From Sialis fuliginosa (Eukaryota > Arthropoda > Insecta > Megaloptera > Sialidae), in assembly GCA_961205875.1 (NCBI GenBank), contig OY540810.1:20584001-20648000 (forward strand): a stretch of DNA of 64,000 nt. The letters run 5' to 3'. The notes under the pieces are model-generated. The model saw nothing but the letters and a program-made list of their open reading frames with translations, made no database searches and was not told the DNA's origin. Shown here in pieces: positions 11,440-22,395 of this stretch. The position numbers and the translations under genes were made by a program. Positions within the stretch are counted from its first letter, which is position 1. Each line of letters opens with the position of its first letter.

Positions 11440-11675
11440 GGGTCGATCCACACCAGAGCCGGCCTTTGCAATTCTGGCACCCCAGGCGAGATTTTTTTTT
11501 GACTGGAGCGAGATCGGCACGATACCTATAGTGTGGATGCTTTCATTGTTTATTTATATTTTGATTGGAGCGAGACCGGACCGGGACTGGCACTATAGTC
11601 TGGATCGACCCCTATACTCAATACTTGACTGGAGCGAGACCGGACCGGGACCGGCACGACAGTGTGGATCGGCCC
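11440..11675. mobile_element. PIF/Harbinger-like MITE, copy 1 (TTA-flanked)
   Basis: TTA flanks both ends (11437-11439 and 11676-11678). The ends GGGTCGATCCACACC and the complement of GTGTGGATCGGCCC pair. The interior holds repeats of TTGACTGGAGCGAGACCGGA and GGACCGGCACGAYAGTGTGG, so the right end is internally reiterated. A second member sits at 37243-37409 with the same TTA flanks. A 3-bp TTA/TAA duplication is characteristic of PIF/Harbinger elements. Its G+C-richness contrasts with the surroundings. Confidence 0.75.
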
Positions 11676-11728
11676 TTATTGTCTATTTTATTACAAAGAT
11701 AGAGATTTTTTAAAATTTATAATGATTT

Positions 11729-13360
11729 AAATCCTAATAGTGCGAGAGCTGATGACATATTTTTCTGCCCCATCTGAGCACTAGGCAGACTTACGAAAAT
11801 CGTTTATTTATATGTTGTACATCATGGGAAAAATAGTCCCAACCCCCACACCCGGGGATAAAGGGGTTTAATTCCTTAGTGAACATGTAAAGAAAAAGTG
11901 CATTTTTGCCCCGTGTGAGCACTAATAAAATCACCACAGGGAGTTAGTTTATGAAAAGTTAGATAGTGAAAGTGCAATGGGCAGACGCGTAGGGTGGGGA
12001 TAAGGGGCAGGCAGACGCACTCAAAGATGCAATATTTTTTTTGAAAATTGCCCCATTTGAGCATTGATGAATTTTGGAGGGATGGCAGTTTTTGATCTGT
12101 AGATGATCGAAAAAACAAAGGCAGACGCGTAGGATGGGGATAAGGGACGGGCAGACGCGCTCAAACATGTAATTTTTTTAATGAAAATTGTCTCATTTGA
12201 TCATTGATGAATTTTTTGAAGGATGACAGGTTTTGATCTGTAGATGACCGAAAAAACATAGGCAGACGCGTAGTGTGGGGATAAGGGATGGGCAGACGCA
12301 ATTGAAAGTGTTATCCTATTTTTTTAACTGGGTTGTTTTGTAATTATTTTTTTTGCTTGAAGTTGTCCGCAATGACTCTCTGGATAACACATTAGTTCTT
12401 TGAAAACACATTTGTTTACCCCCAACTAACACGAAAAGGAAAAATTTCATTAATATGAAAATTAAAAAAAAAATATTAAACGTGTAAAAAAGTAGGCGCT
12501 GAAATTTTTTTTTATTATATTTTGATTATATTCTTCTTATTCTGTGTAATAAACAAAAAACAAAAAATAAATAAATAAAACAGAACTCTTTGGGATTCGA
12601 ACTCAGGACCTTGGGACTTTGAGTTTTATAAATTTACATATTTCAGCAAAACGGTACTTGACATCAAAAAAACTACAAGAGACATATTTTCTTCTTACTT
12701 AGATGATTCTAAAACATATTTGATATCATCGATGGAATATTTAGTACCGAAGATACAATGTTTTTAAAAATTTTACAACCCTTTGCCACTTTCAATTGCG
12801 TCTGCCCTCCCCTTATCCCCACACTACACGTCTGCCTATGTTTTTTCGGTCATCTACAGATCAAAACCTGTCATCCTTCAAAAAATTCATCAATGCTCAA
12901 ATGAGACAATTTTCATTAAAAAAATTACATGTTTGAGCGCGTCTGCCCGTCCCTTATCCCCATCCTACGCGTCTGCCTTTGTTTTTTCGATCATCTACAG
13001 ATCAAAAACTGCCATCCCTCCAAAATTCATCAATGCTCAAATGGGGCAATTTTCAAAAAAAATATTGCATCTTTGAGTGCGTCTGCCTGCCCCTTATCCC
13101 CACCCTACGCGTCTGCCCATTGCACTTTCACTATCTAACATTTCATAAACTAACTCCCTGTGGTGATTTTATTAGTGCTCACATGGGGCAAAAATGCACT
13201 TTTTCTTTACATGTTCACTAAGGAATTAAACCTCTTTATCCCCGGGTGTGGGGGTTGGGACTATTTTTCCCATGATGTACAACATATAAATAAACGATTT
13301 CCGTAAGTCTGCCTAGTGCTCAGATGGGGCAGAAAAATATGTCATCAGCTCTCGCACTAT
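11729..13360. mobile_element. FB-like foldback element with tandem subrepeats in both arms
   Basis: Arms of about 575 bp (11737-12312 and 12785-13360) are near-complete reverse complements around a ~470-bp loop. Outer landmarks are ATAGTGCGAGAGCTGATGAC and its complement at 13341-13360. Each arm contains about three ~140-bp units opening with GCAGACGCGTAG (left arm 11981, 12121, 12262). TATAATGATTT recurs at 11718-11728 and 13358-13368, a possible target duplication overlapping the right end. Drosophila FB elements have this design of inverted repeats made of tandem units. Several short frames here are products of the repeats, not genes. Confidence 0.8.
12592..12622 (-). other. B-box-like sequence in the foldback loop
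   Basis: On the minus strand GAGTTCGAATCCC matches the RNA polymerase III B-box of tRNA genes and tRNA-derived SINEs. The flanking bases do not form a T-stem, and no A-box or cloverleaf is visible, so this is not a tRNA gene. A SINE fragment carried in the loop is possible. Confidence 0.3.
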
Positions 13361-13720
13361 AATGATTTTTAAGCAAGATACGATCGATAAATTATACATT
13401 TAAAAAAATAGAATAATGTATTCTGCAACCGATTTTAATTGAATTTTTTTTATGCATCTATAATTAATAATTTTCGGATATTGCAATTCATATTTTATTT
13501 TTTAATGTGTATTTAGTTCTAAAAAAGTTGACATTTTTATAAAAACATAGTTCATTTTATAACCAAGCCATGTTATTTTCAATTTTTTTTAATTTTTGGT
13601 ATCTATTGTAGTAAGATCTCATTAACCTCTCTCATGAAACTACACGGTTTTGGGTGTATTAGTACACATTTGATTTACATTTGAATAGTATCTGCATCGA
13701 AACACGTAAACGACTATAAT
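13361..13720. other. A+T-rich spacer
   Basis: Nothing recognised between the foldback and the richer patch that follows. Confidence 0.5.
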
Positions 13721-13724
13721 GAAA

Positions 13725-14115
13725 CTGTACGTACACACAGACAACGAACTCAATTGAAATAAGTTACAATAGAACGTCATCAGCAGAGGAAGCAATCAGT
13801 GGTTTCATACTAGCCACCGGAAGTCTCTCTTTGTGCACAGTCACATCCGGTCGCGTCGTTTTAATTTTCGCCGTCCACTGGCAGAATTATTGCGGTAGTG
13901 TCATAAAAATTGTCAGATGAGCCTTGTGATTCGATCAAAGTGCCCATTGCCTGGATTGTACCAAACAATCTACTCGACTGAGTGGCGCGATGCCTCCCCC
14001 CCACCCCCTTACTCTTCTACCCCATCCCTTTTTCAGCACCCGGAGGCGCTGTAAATTCGGAACGAGTGCTGAAATTGGATACCCGCTATTATTCTTCCGG
14101 GGTTAGGGTTGAACG
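13725..14115. other. G+C-richer island with acceptor-like pyrimidine tract
   Basis: The patch stands out from its surroundings by CpG-containing phrases such as CCGGTCGCGTCG and by a long pyrimidine run TTACTCTTCTACCCCATCCC that ends TTTTTCAG (to 14035), a good 3' splice-site shape. Downstream a short plus-strand frame runs to TAA at 14113-14115 and AATAAA lies near 14209. I see no family resemblance in the peptide, so a host exon or a regulatory region are equally possible and neither is established. Confidence 0.3.
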
Positions 14116-14894
14116 ATAACGGTTTTAATAGACGTTTTTTACCATAGTTATAAAAATATATTTTATCTTAAGTACAAATTCTATAAATTGTAAATGTTTT
14201 TTTAGTGCTGCGTAATAAATGTTCCTATTAATTTTATGTTTGTATTATTTCTAACTAACAATAAGTAAGAAATATTGTTTTGGAATGTCACTATTTTTGA
14301 TAAAAAAATCTCTTGTTTTGCGACATAGTACTTTAGAATTATAAATCTTATAGAAACTTTGGATAGGTCTTATGTTAATTATAAAATATAGCTTAGTTCC
14401 TCCACGGGCCCAAATACTACGAAGAGAGGGGTTGTGGGGTATGGTAAAAAAATTATTTTAAGCTTTGAAAAGTAAAAAAATTATGCGTACATACTATTTT
14501 TAAGAATTAAGTAGCAAAAATTGTTTAACGATCAGAAAAAGGTCATCAAGTATTACGTAGGCAATAATGTGGAGGGGCCGTATAACTAATATTTTACCCG
14601 GGCCGCAACCTTCCTTAGTCTGCAACTGATTTTACTATATATAAAATATAATATTAAAAAAAAGTTAAGTCACTGAGGAATCAAAGATTTTAGGTTTATT
14701 TACTAATGAATCATATTTTAAATTAGAATTGAATTTGGCCTGTAAGAAATATGATAGTTCCAAATAAAAGTTTCTCTGTCAAAAAAATTACAACATAAAT
14801 AATTTTAAAGGAAATTTATAGGTAATATTTAACAATAATTTTAATTTTAATAATTTTATAATTCCAAACAATTGATATTTTCTTGAGACCCTAA

Positions 14895-14978
14895 GAGCCA
14901 TTTCACACATACCCGGTCGCCGGATACGTGTGAAAGCATATGCTCGAGAACCGAGACCGGGTATGTGTGAAATGGCTC
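14895..14978. mobile_element. 84-bp TAA-flanked mini-MITE / hairpin
   Basis: GAGCCATTTCACACATACCC at the left pairs perfectly with the complement at 14959-14978. TAA stands just outside both ends (14892-14894 and 14979-14981), as for PIF/Harbinger-type insertions. The interior is a short loop. No coding capacity; a minimal derivative of an unknown parent. Confidence 0.65.
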
Positions 14979-14998
14979 TAATAAACTGGCGCGAGCGA

Positions 14999-15068
14999 TG
15001 ACTTTATGGAGCATATTTTTGCGGAGCACACTGGTAACAATCTTAGATAGGTTATTATATATTTTTTC
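14999..15068 (+). repeat. Fragment of the CTTAGACAAGG hAT-like family
   Basis: TGGAGCATATTTTTGCGGAG and the following CACACTGGTAAC parallel the stretch at 40628-40680 and the reverse complement of 53740-53820. This is a fragment only; neither terminus is preserved. Confidence 0.5.
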
Positions 15069-15228
15069 CATTATTTTGTATCTTCATATGAAAAGAGTAT
15101 GTTTACCATAATCTATTTATAATAATTAAAATAAAAACAATAATAAAGAAAATCCACGAAGGTGAATAACATTTTCAAAGATAAATTGCTGAGATTATAT
15201 TTACTCATCTTGCGTTGTTGGTAATAGC

Positions 15229-15254
15229 GTATTATTATTATTATTATTATTATA
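15229..15254. repeat. ATT/TTA microsatellite
   Basis: About eight uninterrupted trinucleotide units of TTA/ATT. A plain simple-sequence repeat. Confidence 0.85.
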
Positions 15255-17753
15255 ACAATTTAGCATTAGATATATACAATATACATATAGGAACACCTGC
15301 ATACCAATATAGAAATACATCAGTGTTAAGGCAATGGCGTTCAGTCCACCGCATCTACCGTGAATCGTTTGAACACGTTCACATAATGTTCAAACAGATA
15401 TACGTGCTGTTGAAATGTTTGTTCCAATAAATACGTCATTTCGCACGCCAGGATTACGCTGTCTTTATAATGTTAAATACAAATATTTTGTTTTGGTAGG
15501 TTTGTTGCTACGTGTCTTGTTTTTACGTTTTGTATTTGTGCTAGAAATGTATTTTGTTGAATGCATTTACTGGTGCTTCGTGATTTCAGTAATTAGATAA
15601 TAAGAAATAAATACTTATTTAGATTATGTATCTACTCATCCATATACATACATTAGATGTTCCGTACCGTTAATGTATTGTTAAATGACCCATATTGTTA
15701 ATTACCTCCATTCCGTATTGTTAATTTGGTTACCACTTAAGATTTTTTCGACCAATCATAAGTCCCCCGCCACCAAAATAAAAAAAATATTTGATGTTTA
15801 TATGTAATTTCTATAATTTTAACGATAATTTCATTTACTTCTCGTCGAGTTATTGAGCTGAAATTCAGTATACTAATAGATCTCGGATGTCAGTACAATT
15901 TTACACTTTTAGATAATATAAAATCAAAATGGCGGCGGCTCTAAGAAGGCGAACAATTTTTTAAAACATATTTTTTAAAGGTGCAACCAGGTGCAACTGA
16001 TAAAAATATTAAAGTATACTACTTACTATTAGGTACTAGAGGCTTTGCCTTTCGCGTCATATTTAGAAACTCAAAATTAACTCCGTATATATTATATAAT
16101 ACTCCTACCATTATTTTTAATGTTTTGCAAAAAAAGGCAAAAGATCATTGTAAACATTCATTTAGACATTTTTGCATTCAATGTATTCAAAGATGCATTT
16201 TCGATGTTATATTTAAATATTTATTTACTTTATAATGATTTTCTTTATTATATTTTATGTAATTTTTATAAAATTATATTATAAAATGTTAATTTTAATT
16301 TTATAATAATTATACCTCAATGATTTCCATGTTATTTTTATACAGTTTTATTAGAAACTACAAATTTTAAATTTTTTTAATACGCCCCTGACCTATTTAT
16401 TAAATAAAAATTTATGGATCCATAAATCTACAATACTCGTATAAATAATAAATACCAAAATTTTCATTTTAAATTAAACGAGTCAATTAAAAAATAAAAA
16501 TTCTAAATTTGTTTGGTATTAATTAATTTAATCATATTTACATATTTACATTACTAAATAGCGATATTTTGGGTCGTTATAAGCAAAAGCTGTTTTAAAA
16601 GCATTAAGTGTACAATATAGGATTTATTTTTATGTTAAAATAATGCTGCAGTTGTTAGATAATTGAAAATTATGTTTTTTTGGAGGTCCCATTGGATGAT
16701 CAGTGCAGGTCATACTTAATCCATATAAAAATTACTATACAGTTGTACTTCATACATTTTTTTTAAAGTTGTTAAATTGGTAATATTGTATCATGCCTAA
16801 TTACTATAGAAATATTTTTAAATTAAATTGTCAATAAAAATAAAAATAAAAGTTTTTCATTAAATTATTATAGGCTTTCTTACTTTATATTCAACCTGTA
16901 AATACATATGTAACATTAATTAAATATAAAAACATGAACATTCTTTACAATGCTGCCTGTAATTAGCAAATTACTGATTTAATAAATACGTTTAACTAAT
17001 AAAAATACTAGAAAAACGCTCTTTAAAATTATAAAACTAACTATAATTATATAGTTATTATATAAATGTACTCTCAGAATTAATTACTGTAAAATCTAGT
17101 TTAATTAAAAGCTTTGATTGTTAATTCCTTCATTGTACAATTTCAATTGTTACAAAAAAAGAATTAAATCACTTGAATCTTAAATCAAAATGGAATTATT
17201 TCTAGCAATCAGTAATAATTGTAAAAGCTATTCAATAGAACCAAAGTTGACATTTCATGAGAAGTTTCAGTATATTATATGAAAATAGAAAAAGGAAAAA
17301 AGCAACAAGCGTAGTTACTGACTTATGAACATTTTATTAGGAGCAAATTGAATTTCACAAACCTGGTATTTTAATAACAAAAGTTCATGTAACTAACTTC
17401 ACATAGTTTTGATGAAAACATTATACTGTTTAAATACAAAGGCTTTATGCAAACTGTTCACCAACTATTTGCAAGAAAATTACAGAAGTTGGTACCCTTC
17501 TTCTTATTTCTTCTCTCGAATATTGGTGGATGGATAAAATTCATCGTTATGCAATTTAAACTTTTTAGTTACTTTATTGAAATATTTTTGAATCAATATT
17601 GACGTTTAAGAGTTTTATTGGAGAAATATATAACTATATTTAGTTTGGAATTAAAACTTTATAATAGTTATGATGGAATGAATATTTTTCTGAGTGCTTG
17701 GGCATATAATTTATTACCTTATGCATAATGCAATAACTGCGAGAATGTTATTT
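15255..17753. other. A+T-rich DNA with scattered old repeat phrases
   Basis: No gene seen. The frames at 15415-15600 and 15981-16235 have the composition of random A+T-rich sequence and no domain. The part at 15830-15960 (TGAGCTGAAATTCAGTATAC, AAATCAAAATGGCGGC) resembles the tails of common insect repeats. The last five bases, TATTT (17749-17753), are the left target duplication of the BEL element. Confidence 0.5.
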
Positions 17754-18172
17754 TGTTTAAAGTATTTAAACTAAAACGAAATGAAACTTATCAAAAGTAA
17801 GAAACGGTTATGAATACTGTATGTAAGCTATTACCGATATAAATTTTTCAAATGTAAACATATAAACAGTCACGAAGTACGAGAGCGCTATCGCGACAAA
17901 TGAACAATGCCGTTATTATAAGAGTATTATAACATTCGGCGCTTGACCATGGGCCAATATCTAAGAACAAATACACGCATACGCATCACTAGCATTCATT
18001 ATTACATCACTGAACGATACGGCAGTTCTCAATAATACAGTGCGTATTAATAAAACAAATAAATGGCAATAAGTGAAATAAAAGCGTTTTATTAAACGAA
18101 AGTGCACATGTTGTGGTAATTGTGATAATCAAATTGAGTTCCTGTGATTGAATAACCTGTGTGCAAGAAATA

Positions 18173-18355
18173 GTAAGGCGCCCTCCAACGTGCAAGGTGC
18201 AAGCAACCACAGTAAGGTGCCCTCCAACGTGCAAGGTGCAAGCAGCCACAGTAAGGCGCCCTCCCACGTGCAAGGTGCAAGCAGCCACAGTAAGGCGCAA
18301 TACAACGTGCAAGTGGCAAGCAATCATAGTACGGCGCATTCCGACGTACAAGGTA
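18173..18355. repeat. 39-bp tandem array in the 5' LTR
   Basis: About four and a half units with period 39, each built on GTAAGGCGCCCTCC, ACGTGCAAGGTGCAAGC and CACA. The last two units are more diverged. The third carries CACGTG, an E-box. The array is repeated unchanged in the 3' LTR (22815-22997). Arrays like this in LTRs often act as enhancer or insulator clusters; that role here is inference. Confidence 0.85.
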
Positions 18356-18363
18356 TTAATTTA

Positions 18364-18605
18364 AGAATCACTTGATTATCTGCTAGTATCAACTACTAGC
18401 TCAATCATTTGATCAAGAAATCACTAAAATCAGAATCACTTGATTATCTGCTAGTATCAACTACTGGCTCAATCATTTGATCAATAAATCACTGCCAGTA
18501 TCAACTACTGGCCCTGTAACTGGATTCAACTCCTGGCTCAGTAACTGGATCAGTAATCGCCTGCTGGTATCAACTACGAGCTCGGTCACTTGATCAATAA
18601 TCGGA
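18364..18605. repeat. Second LTR array: 68-bp duplication and TATCAACTAC units
   Basis: A 68-bp block beginning AGAATCACTTGATTATCTGC is duplicated (18364 and 18432). Around and after it CTGSTAGTATCAACTACTGG-like units recur about five times together with TTGATCAA. The units are partly palindromic, so the transcript could fold extensively. Confidence 0.75.
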
Positions 18606-18865
18606 CTTGCTGAGAGTCATCATAGAGTCTATCTACGTGCTGAGATTCAGAATTGTATCAGTAACTAGGAAGGTAACTTTATCATTTACTAAACATACCT
18701 AGTTTACATATGTACTTGCCCATTAGCAGTATTACCTTTGAGACGTGTAAGTTGCCTTCTCAACGTGCATAGTCTCAAACGACATGTACAACCTAATTGT
18801 TCATATTTAACGACTTGCACGGTCTCAATACAATGACGATTTATAACTTCCTTTCAGCGACTCTT

Positions 18866-19043
18866 TACTATATAGATATTTGATTAACACTTGCAAAATA
18901 TCAATTTCAGAACCTGTTCGGTCATAAGGGAATTAAACTCCAGATGCCACGTTGGTCAAGATGAAAGGTCAAGTTTATCCTTTTGTTATTTCAAAACATT
19001 TGTTAACTGTCATCATAATTAATGTCTTATAATTCAAAATAAA
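18866..19043 (+). promoter_or_regulatory. Candidate TATA box and polyadenylation signal of the BEL LTR
   Basis: TATATAG near 18869 and AATAAA at 19038-19043 are placed as expected for the U3/R and R/U5 borders. The same pair recurs in the right LTR. The start site itself cannot be fixed from sequence. Confidence 0.45.
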
Positions 19044-19131
19044 GCAAAGTATACAGCAGAAACAAAATTTAGTATTCTTTCAATCCACCCGGCTTTTACC
19101 ATCCTTCTTCACACACATCAACTTTAACATT

Positions 19132-19149
19132 TGGTCCTTCGAGCCGGAT
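19132..19149 (+). promoter_or_regulatory. BEL primer-binding-like site
   Basis: TGGTCCTTCGAGCCGGAT begins two bases after the LTR end, where the minus-strand primer site is expected. It begins TGG, complementary to a tRNA CCA tail. I cannot name the tRNA with certainty. Confidence 0.65.
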
Positions 19150-19477
19150 GGTGGAGCCGGAGTGGATTAGTTTGAGATCCGTTTAGTTCATTAATAGTTT
19201 TTTTGCCACGAAACTTGACCACTTTCATAACAATATCGACCAACAACGGCATCGCATTGAATTTATAGCACACATTTAAAGCAACCTATTCATGGTTGTG
19301 TAGAAAATCATCCGCACTAATGAAAAGTTGGAACAGTTCCATACTTACGACAGAGCATTTAAACTTGCGATGTCTGAGATCGCTTTTAGTGATCCGCCAA
19401 ACCTAACTCAATTCATCTACGTCACGGAAGCTCTTTCCGTATTTACATACTAATGTTACCTTGAAATCATAGAAAAA

Positions 19478-19816
19478 ATGACGTCGTTGTTGAACAATCA
19501 TATCAACTCTTCATCCATGGCATCAACCGCAATGGTTTCATCAACTTTATGGTCGTCAATACTTATGACTTATTTCTCAAAATTACTAAGTATCAACATA
19601 ACAATTGTTGATGGAAATTACTCCGAAAGGCTTCCTTCCAAGGATCTCTTCAAGTCAGTTGTTCTCTCTATTTCATCAGCCTTTTCAATTGAGAAGCTTC
19701 AATACCAGAACAACAATTTATTTAGCTCCGTAGTCGAACTGCAAAATAACATTCCATTAACTGACATTTTGCCAAGGCTTAGGAGTTTCTTATCCTCTTC
19801 TACAAGAATACACTAA
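19478..19816 (+). pseudogene. BEL/Pao gag-like remnant
   Basis: The 112-residue frame contains DGNYSERLPSKDLFKSVV followed by an IEKLQY phrase. This recalls the BEL/Pao gag motif in which a DG-x-x-x-x-W/R-x-x-F/L-DLF block precedes an EKL-Y-L block. It is a fossil fragment and part of a broken interior. Confidence 0.6.
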
Positions 19817-20844
19817 TTCTAGCTCATTCTGCACTCAAATCTTGATTATCGATCAAGAAGTTGACCAGGAAAAGAATTAGAAACTTCTATACGATAATAA
19901 ATCAAATCTATCGAATCTTAGAAACATTAGAACGACCGGTTCTATAGTGAGACGACCTGGTCGTATTAGCATCATCGAGAAATTAGATCCCGAATCCAAC
20001 AAAGCTATAGAACGTCATTAAGGGTCTCCTAAAGACCCACTGACGTAGGGACAGCTAAAGGAATTCTTAATCACTCAAATGCATTCAATTCAAACTTTCG
20101 AAAATTCAGCATCATGAAAATCATCAAATCAGTCGCACCAACTTTCAGTACGAGGTCACTTCTCTAAAACACAATAGCATTCTAGTTAAGCATCATCATG
20201 TCCATTGTGTCCATCTTAACAGTATCTGGCACGTGTTTCACGTTAAATAAAAAATCAAAAAGGAAGCGACGAAACTTTGTCGCCTCACAAAGACTATGTT
20301 CTAATTGCGTCAGATCACATCGTATATCAACATGTCCTTCAACGCAACGATGAAAACAGTGTGAAAGGCATCATCATACTTCTCTTCATCTTTTTCATCT
20401 TTCATATTTTTTCTGTTTAAAAAGAGAAATTTTCCCTTCGTTCAGTAACCAATTAAACTATCAAATCCGAACATCTATACATACCAATCACGTCCATCAA
20501 GGTGCTTAACGACACAATCAAATGTTCTACTAGCTATAACTCAAGTAAATGTAGTTAATTCTCAAAGCCATACCATTTCAATTTGACTTCTTTTGCATCA
20601 AAGATTTTGAGTATCATGAGTAATAAAACTTCTTCGAAATGCTCGACAGTCATTATCAATGCCTTTGTTTAGAATTGGAGCAATGAACGATAGTAGGAAT
20701 ATAGGAATTGCTGCACTCAAAATTAGTCCATATCTAAATTCTTAAGTTAAAATCGATTCCAGAGCTCATATTCTTTCCAAATTGACTGCTATGATTCCAT
20801 CAGTAAACAAAACACAAACTACATTAGCACATCAAATGAATATA

Positions 20845-22075
20845 CAGCTAGCCGACCCTAATTTCGCGGAACCAGGGAACAGCGATATTATAACTATACG
20901 ACTAAGGAATCAGCCAATTTTCCAGTCGCTCATTCCAATCAATTTGAATGGGTAATTTTTCGGTAATCAAAATTCGAACTCGATAATCATGGTAATAACA
21001 ACTATCATTGCTCCATCAAGCAAGACTTGTTGAGCAATTTATCAGAGAAATTTTGACATCACCAAACACAACTTTATCGTCAATCGAGTAGTAGTGTGAA
21101 AAACATTTCATCAAACCAAAAAACGAAACTCAACCCGTCGATACATCTGTTACAACCTATCGATAGAAAAGATGATACGCATTTTATTGACGTATCTAAA
21201 CAAACTCGTTCAGAAATCGAGTTTTACTCTGTACTGTTTCTCAACTTGTCATTGCTTATACATTCTACATCAGGACATTAACATTCAATCAAAAAGGCAA
21301 CATATCAGAGAAAATCAACCCTAATGACTACTATGCACGGTGGTAAAATAAAACTTATATCACTTTACTACCTGAACCTTTTTTACATTTACATAATCAT
21401 ACATCGATGGTGCAAGCACTTCATGTAAGTGCCAAAAGCCTTACATTCAAATCAAAATATTACACTTTTATACATACATCACATTGTGTTCATTCAATCA
21501 GGTATTAACCTTATACCTTGTACCCTGGCTCTCTGACAGTCAATCAACGTGGAATTAACATCAATTTACAATTCTATCAACTTTCATAGTACTCCAGCAA
21601 TCTCTTGGTCTCTGCTGGATTGAGAATCATAATTGAGATGATTAATCAGAATTACATACAGCAAACGACTCATCCCACACTTCCGAAATCCAATCCTCTC
21701 GTTCGACTTCGTCCTTTTGTCGATAGTAATGGATTAGTCCAATTTGGTGAACGTTTTTTAACATCACAAACCCCACTGCTAAGCAACCATGCATTCTTCT
21801 TACAGATTCATATCGGTCTACTTTAATGAAACAGCATGCTCATCAATAAACACGACGTGGTTCTACGTAAGATACACACAGCTACATTCCTAGTAACATA
21901 AACATTGCATTACTATTGAACGAGTGTCTGTTCGTGCTGTTATTCTGAGAAGTTTAAAATGCACATGCGATCGTTACATTTAAGCTCAACAATTAATAGG
22001 ACAACGCCCCGCATTTCATAATCCTTCTCTGGTGTTTCTTCGTGCTGGAGTTGATTAGATCGGGCCTTTCTCCCT
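20845..22075 (+). pseudogene. BEL/Pao pol remnants (protease- and integrase-like stretches)
   Basis: Near 20845 a stretch reading LADPNFAEPGNSDI recalls the end of BEL protease domains. The 73-residue frame at 21605-21826 contains LRPFVDSNGLVQFGERF, like the segment before the BEL integrase zinc finger. Around 21990-22075 a further short stretch recalls the integrase core leader with its GVD motif. Order and spacing are right for pol, but the region is a fossil with many breaks and no working enzyme is visible. Confidence 0.55.
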
Positions 22076-22380
22076 AAAAACATGGCAAAATATAGCTAGA
22101 GCTGCTCGCCCATAAATCGTGGGTTATCCTAATTGTGTATTAAACTACCTGTTGATATATTTCTGGCAGGTTACAATAGATTTACTTCACGAAAACGAAT
22201 TTGTGAAAATCTCACAACTTTCATCTGAAAGTTCAAATGAACTCAAACCGTTTGTTGTGCCAATTACCAACAACAGTAACGCGTAACTATTCAATCCTTT
22301 ATGAAGAGTTCTTGTGAAGTTGAAACCTGTAAAGTTTAGAAGCAATATACCTTTGGAGAATATTCGTTGCCTGCGTCAAC

Positions 22381-22395
22381 GAAGGCGGGCGGTAA
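22381..22395 (+). promoter_or_regulatory. BEL polypurine tract
   Basis: GAAGGCGGGCGGTAA lies directly before the right LTR, the normal place of the plus-strand primer. Its G-richness stands out from the neighbouring sequence. Confidence 0.7.

Larger units (their letters stand above)
17754..19129 (+). repeat. BEL/Pao 5' LTR
   Basis: It starts TGTTTAAAG and ends TTTAACA. It contains a 39-bp tandem array, a second array of diverged TATCAACTACTGG units, a TATATAG box near 18869 and AATAAA at 19038-19043, about 90 bp before the LTR end. At 1376 bp it is long for the group, largely because of the two arrays. The 114-residue minus-strand frame and its partners in other frames are products of the 39-bp array and are not genes. 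Confidence 0.92.

Noticed and set aside
12592-12622. tRNA gene suggested by GAGTTCGAATCCC
   Set aside because: No acceptor stem, T-stem or A-box can be drawn around it.
11876-13221. Overlapping frames with SASACPLSPPYASA-type repeats
   Set aside because: They mirror each other in the two arms of the foldback and come from its tandem units.
15229-15254. CRISPR-like or other functional array
   Set aside because: It is a plain trinucleotide microsatellite; no spaced direct repeats of CRISPR type exist in the window.
18007-18375. 114-, 75-, 67- and 64-residue frames on both strands with repeating CTLHVGG, LARWRAPYCGC or VQGASSHSK units
   Set aside because: They are translations of the 39-bp LTR array in several frames, and the same set recurs in the other LTR.
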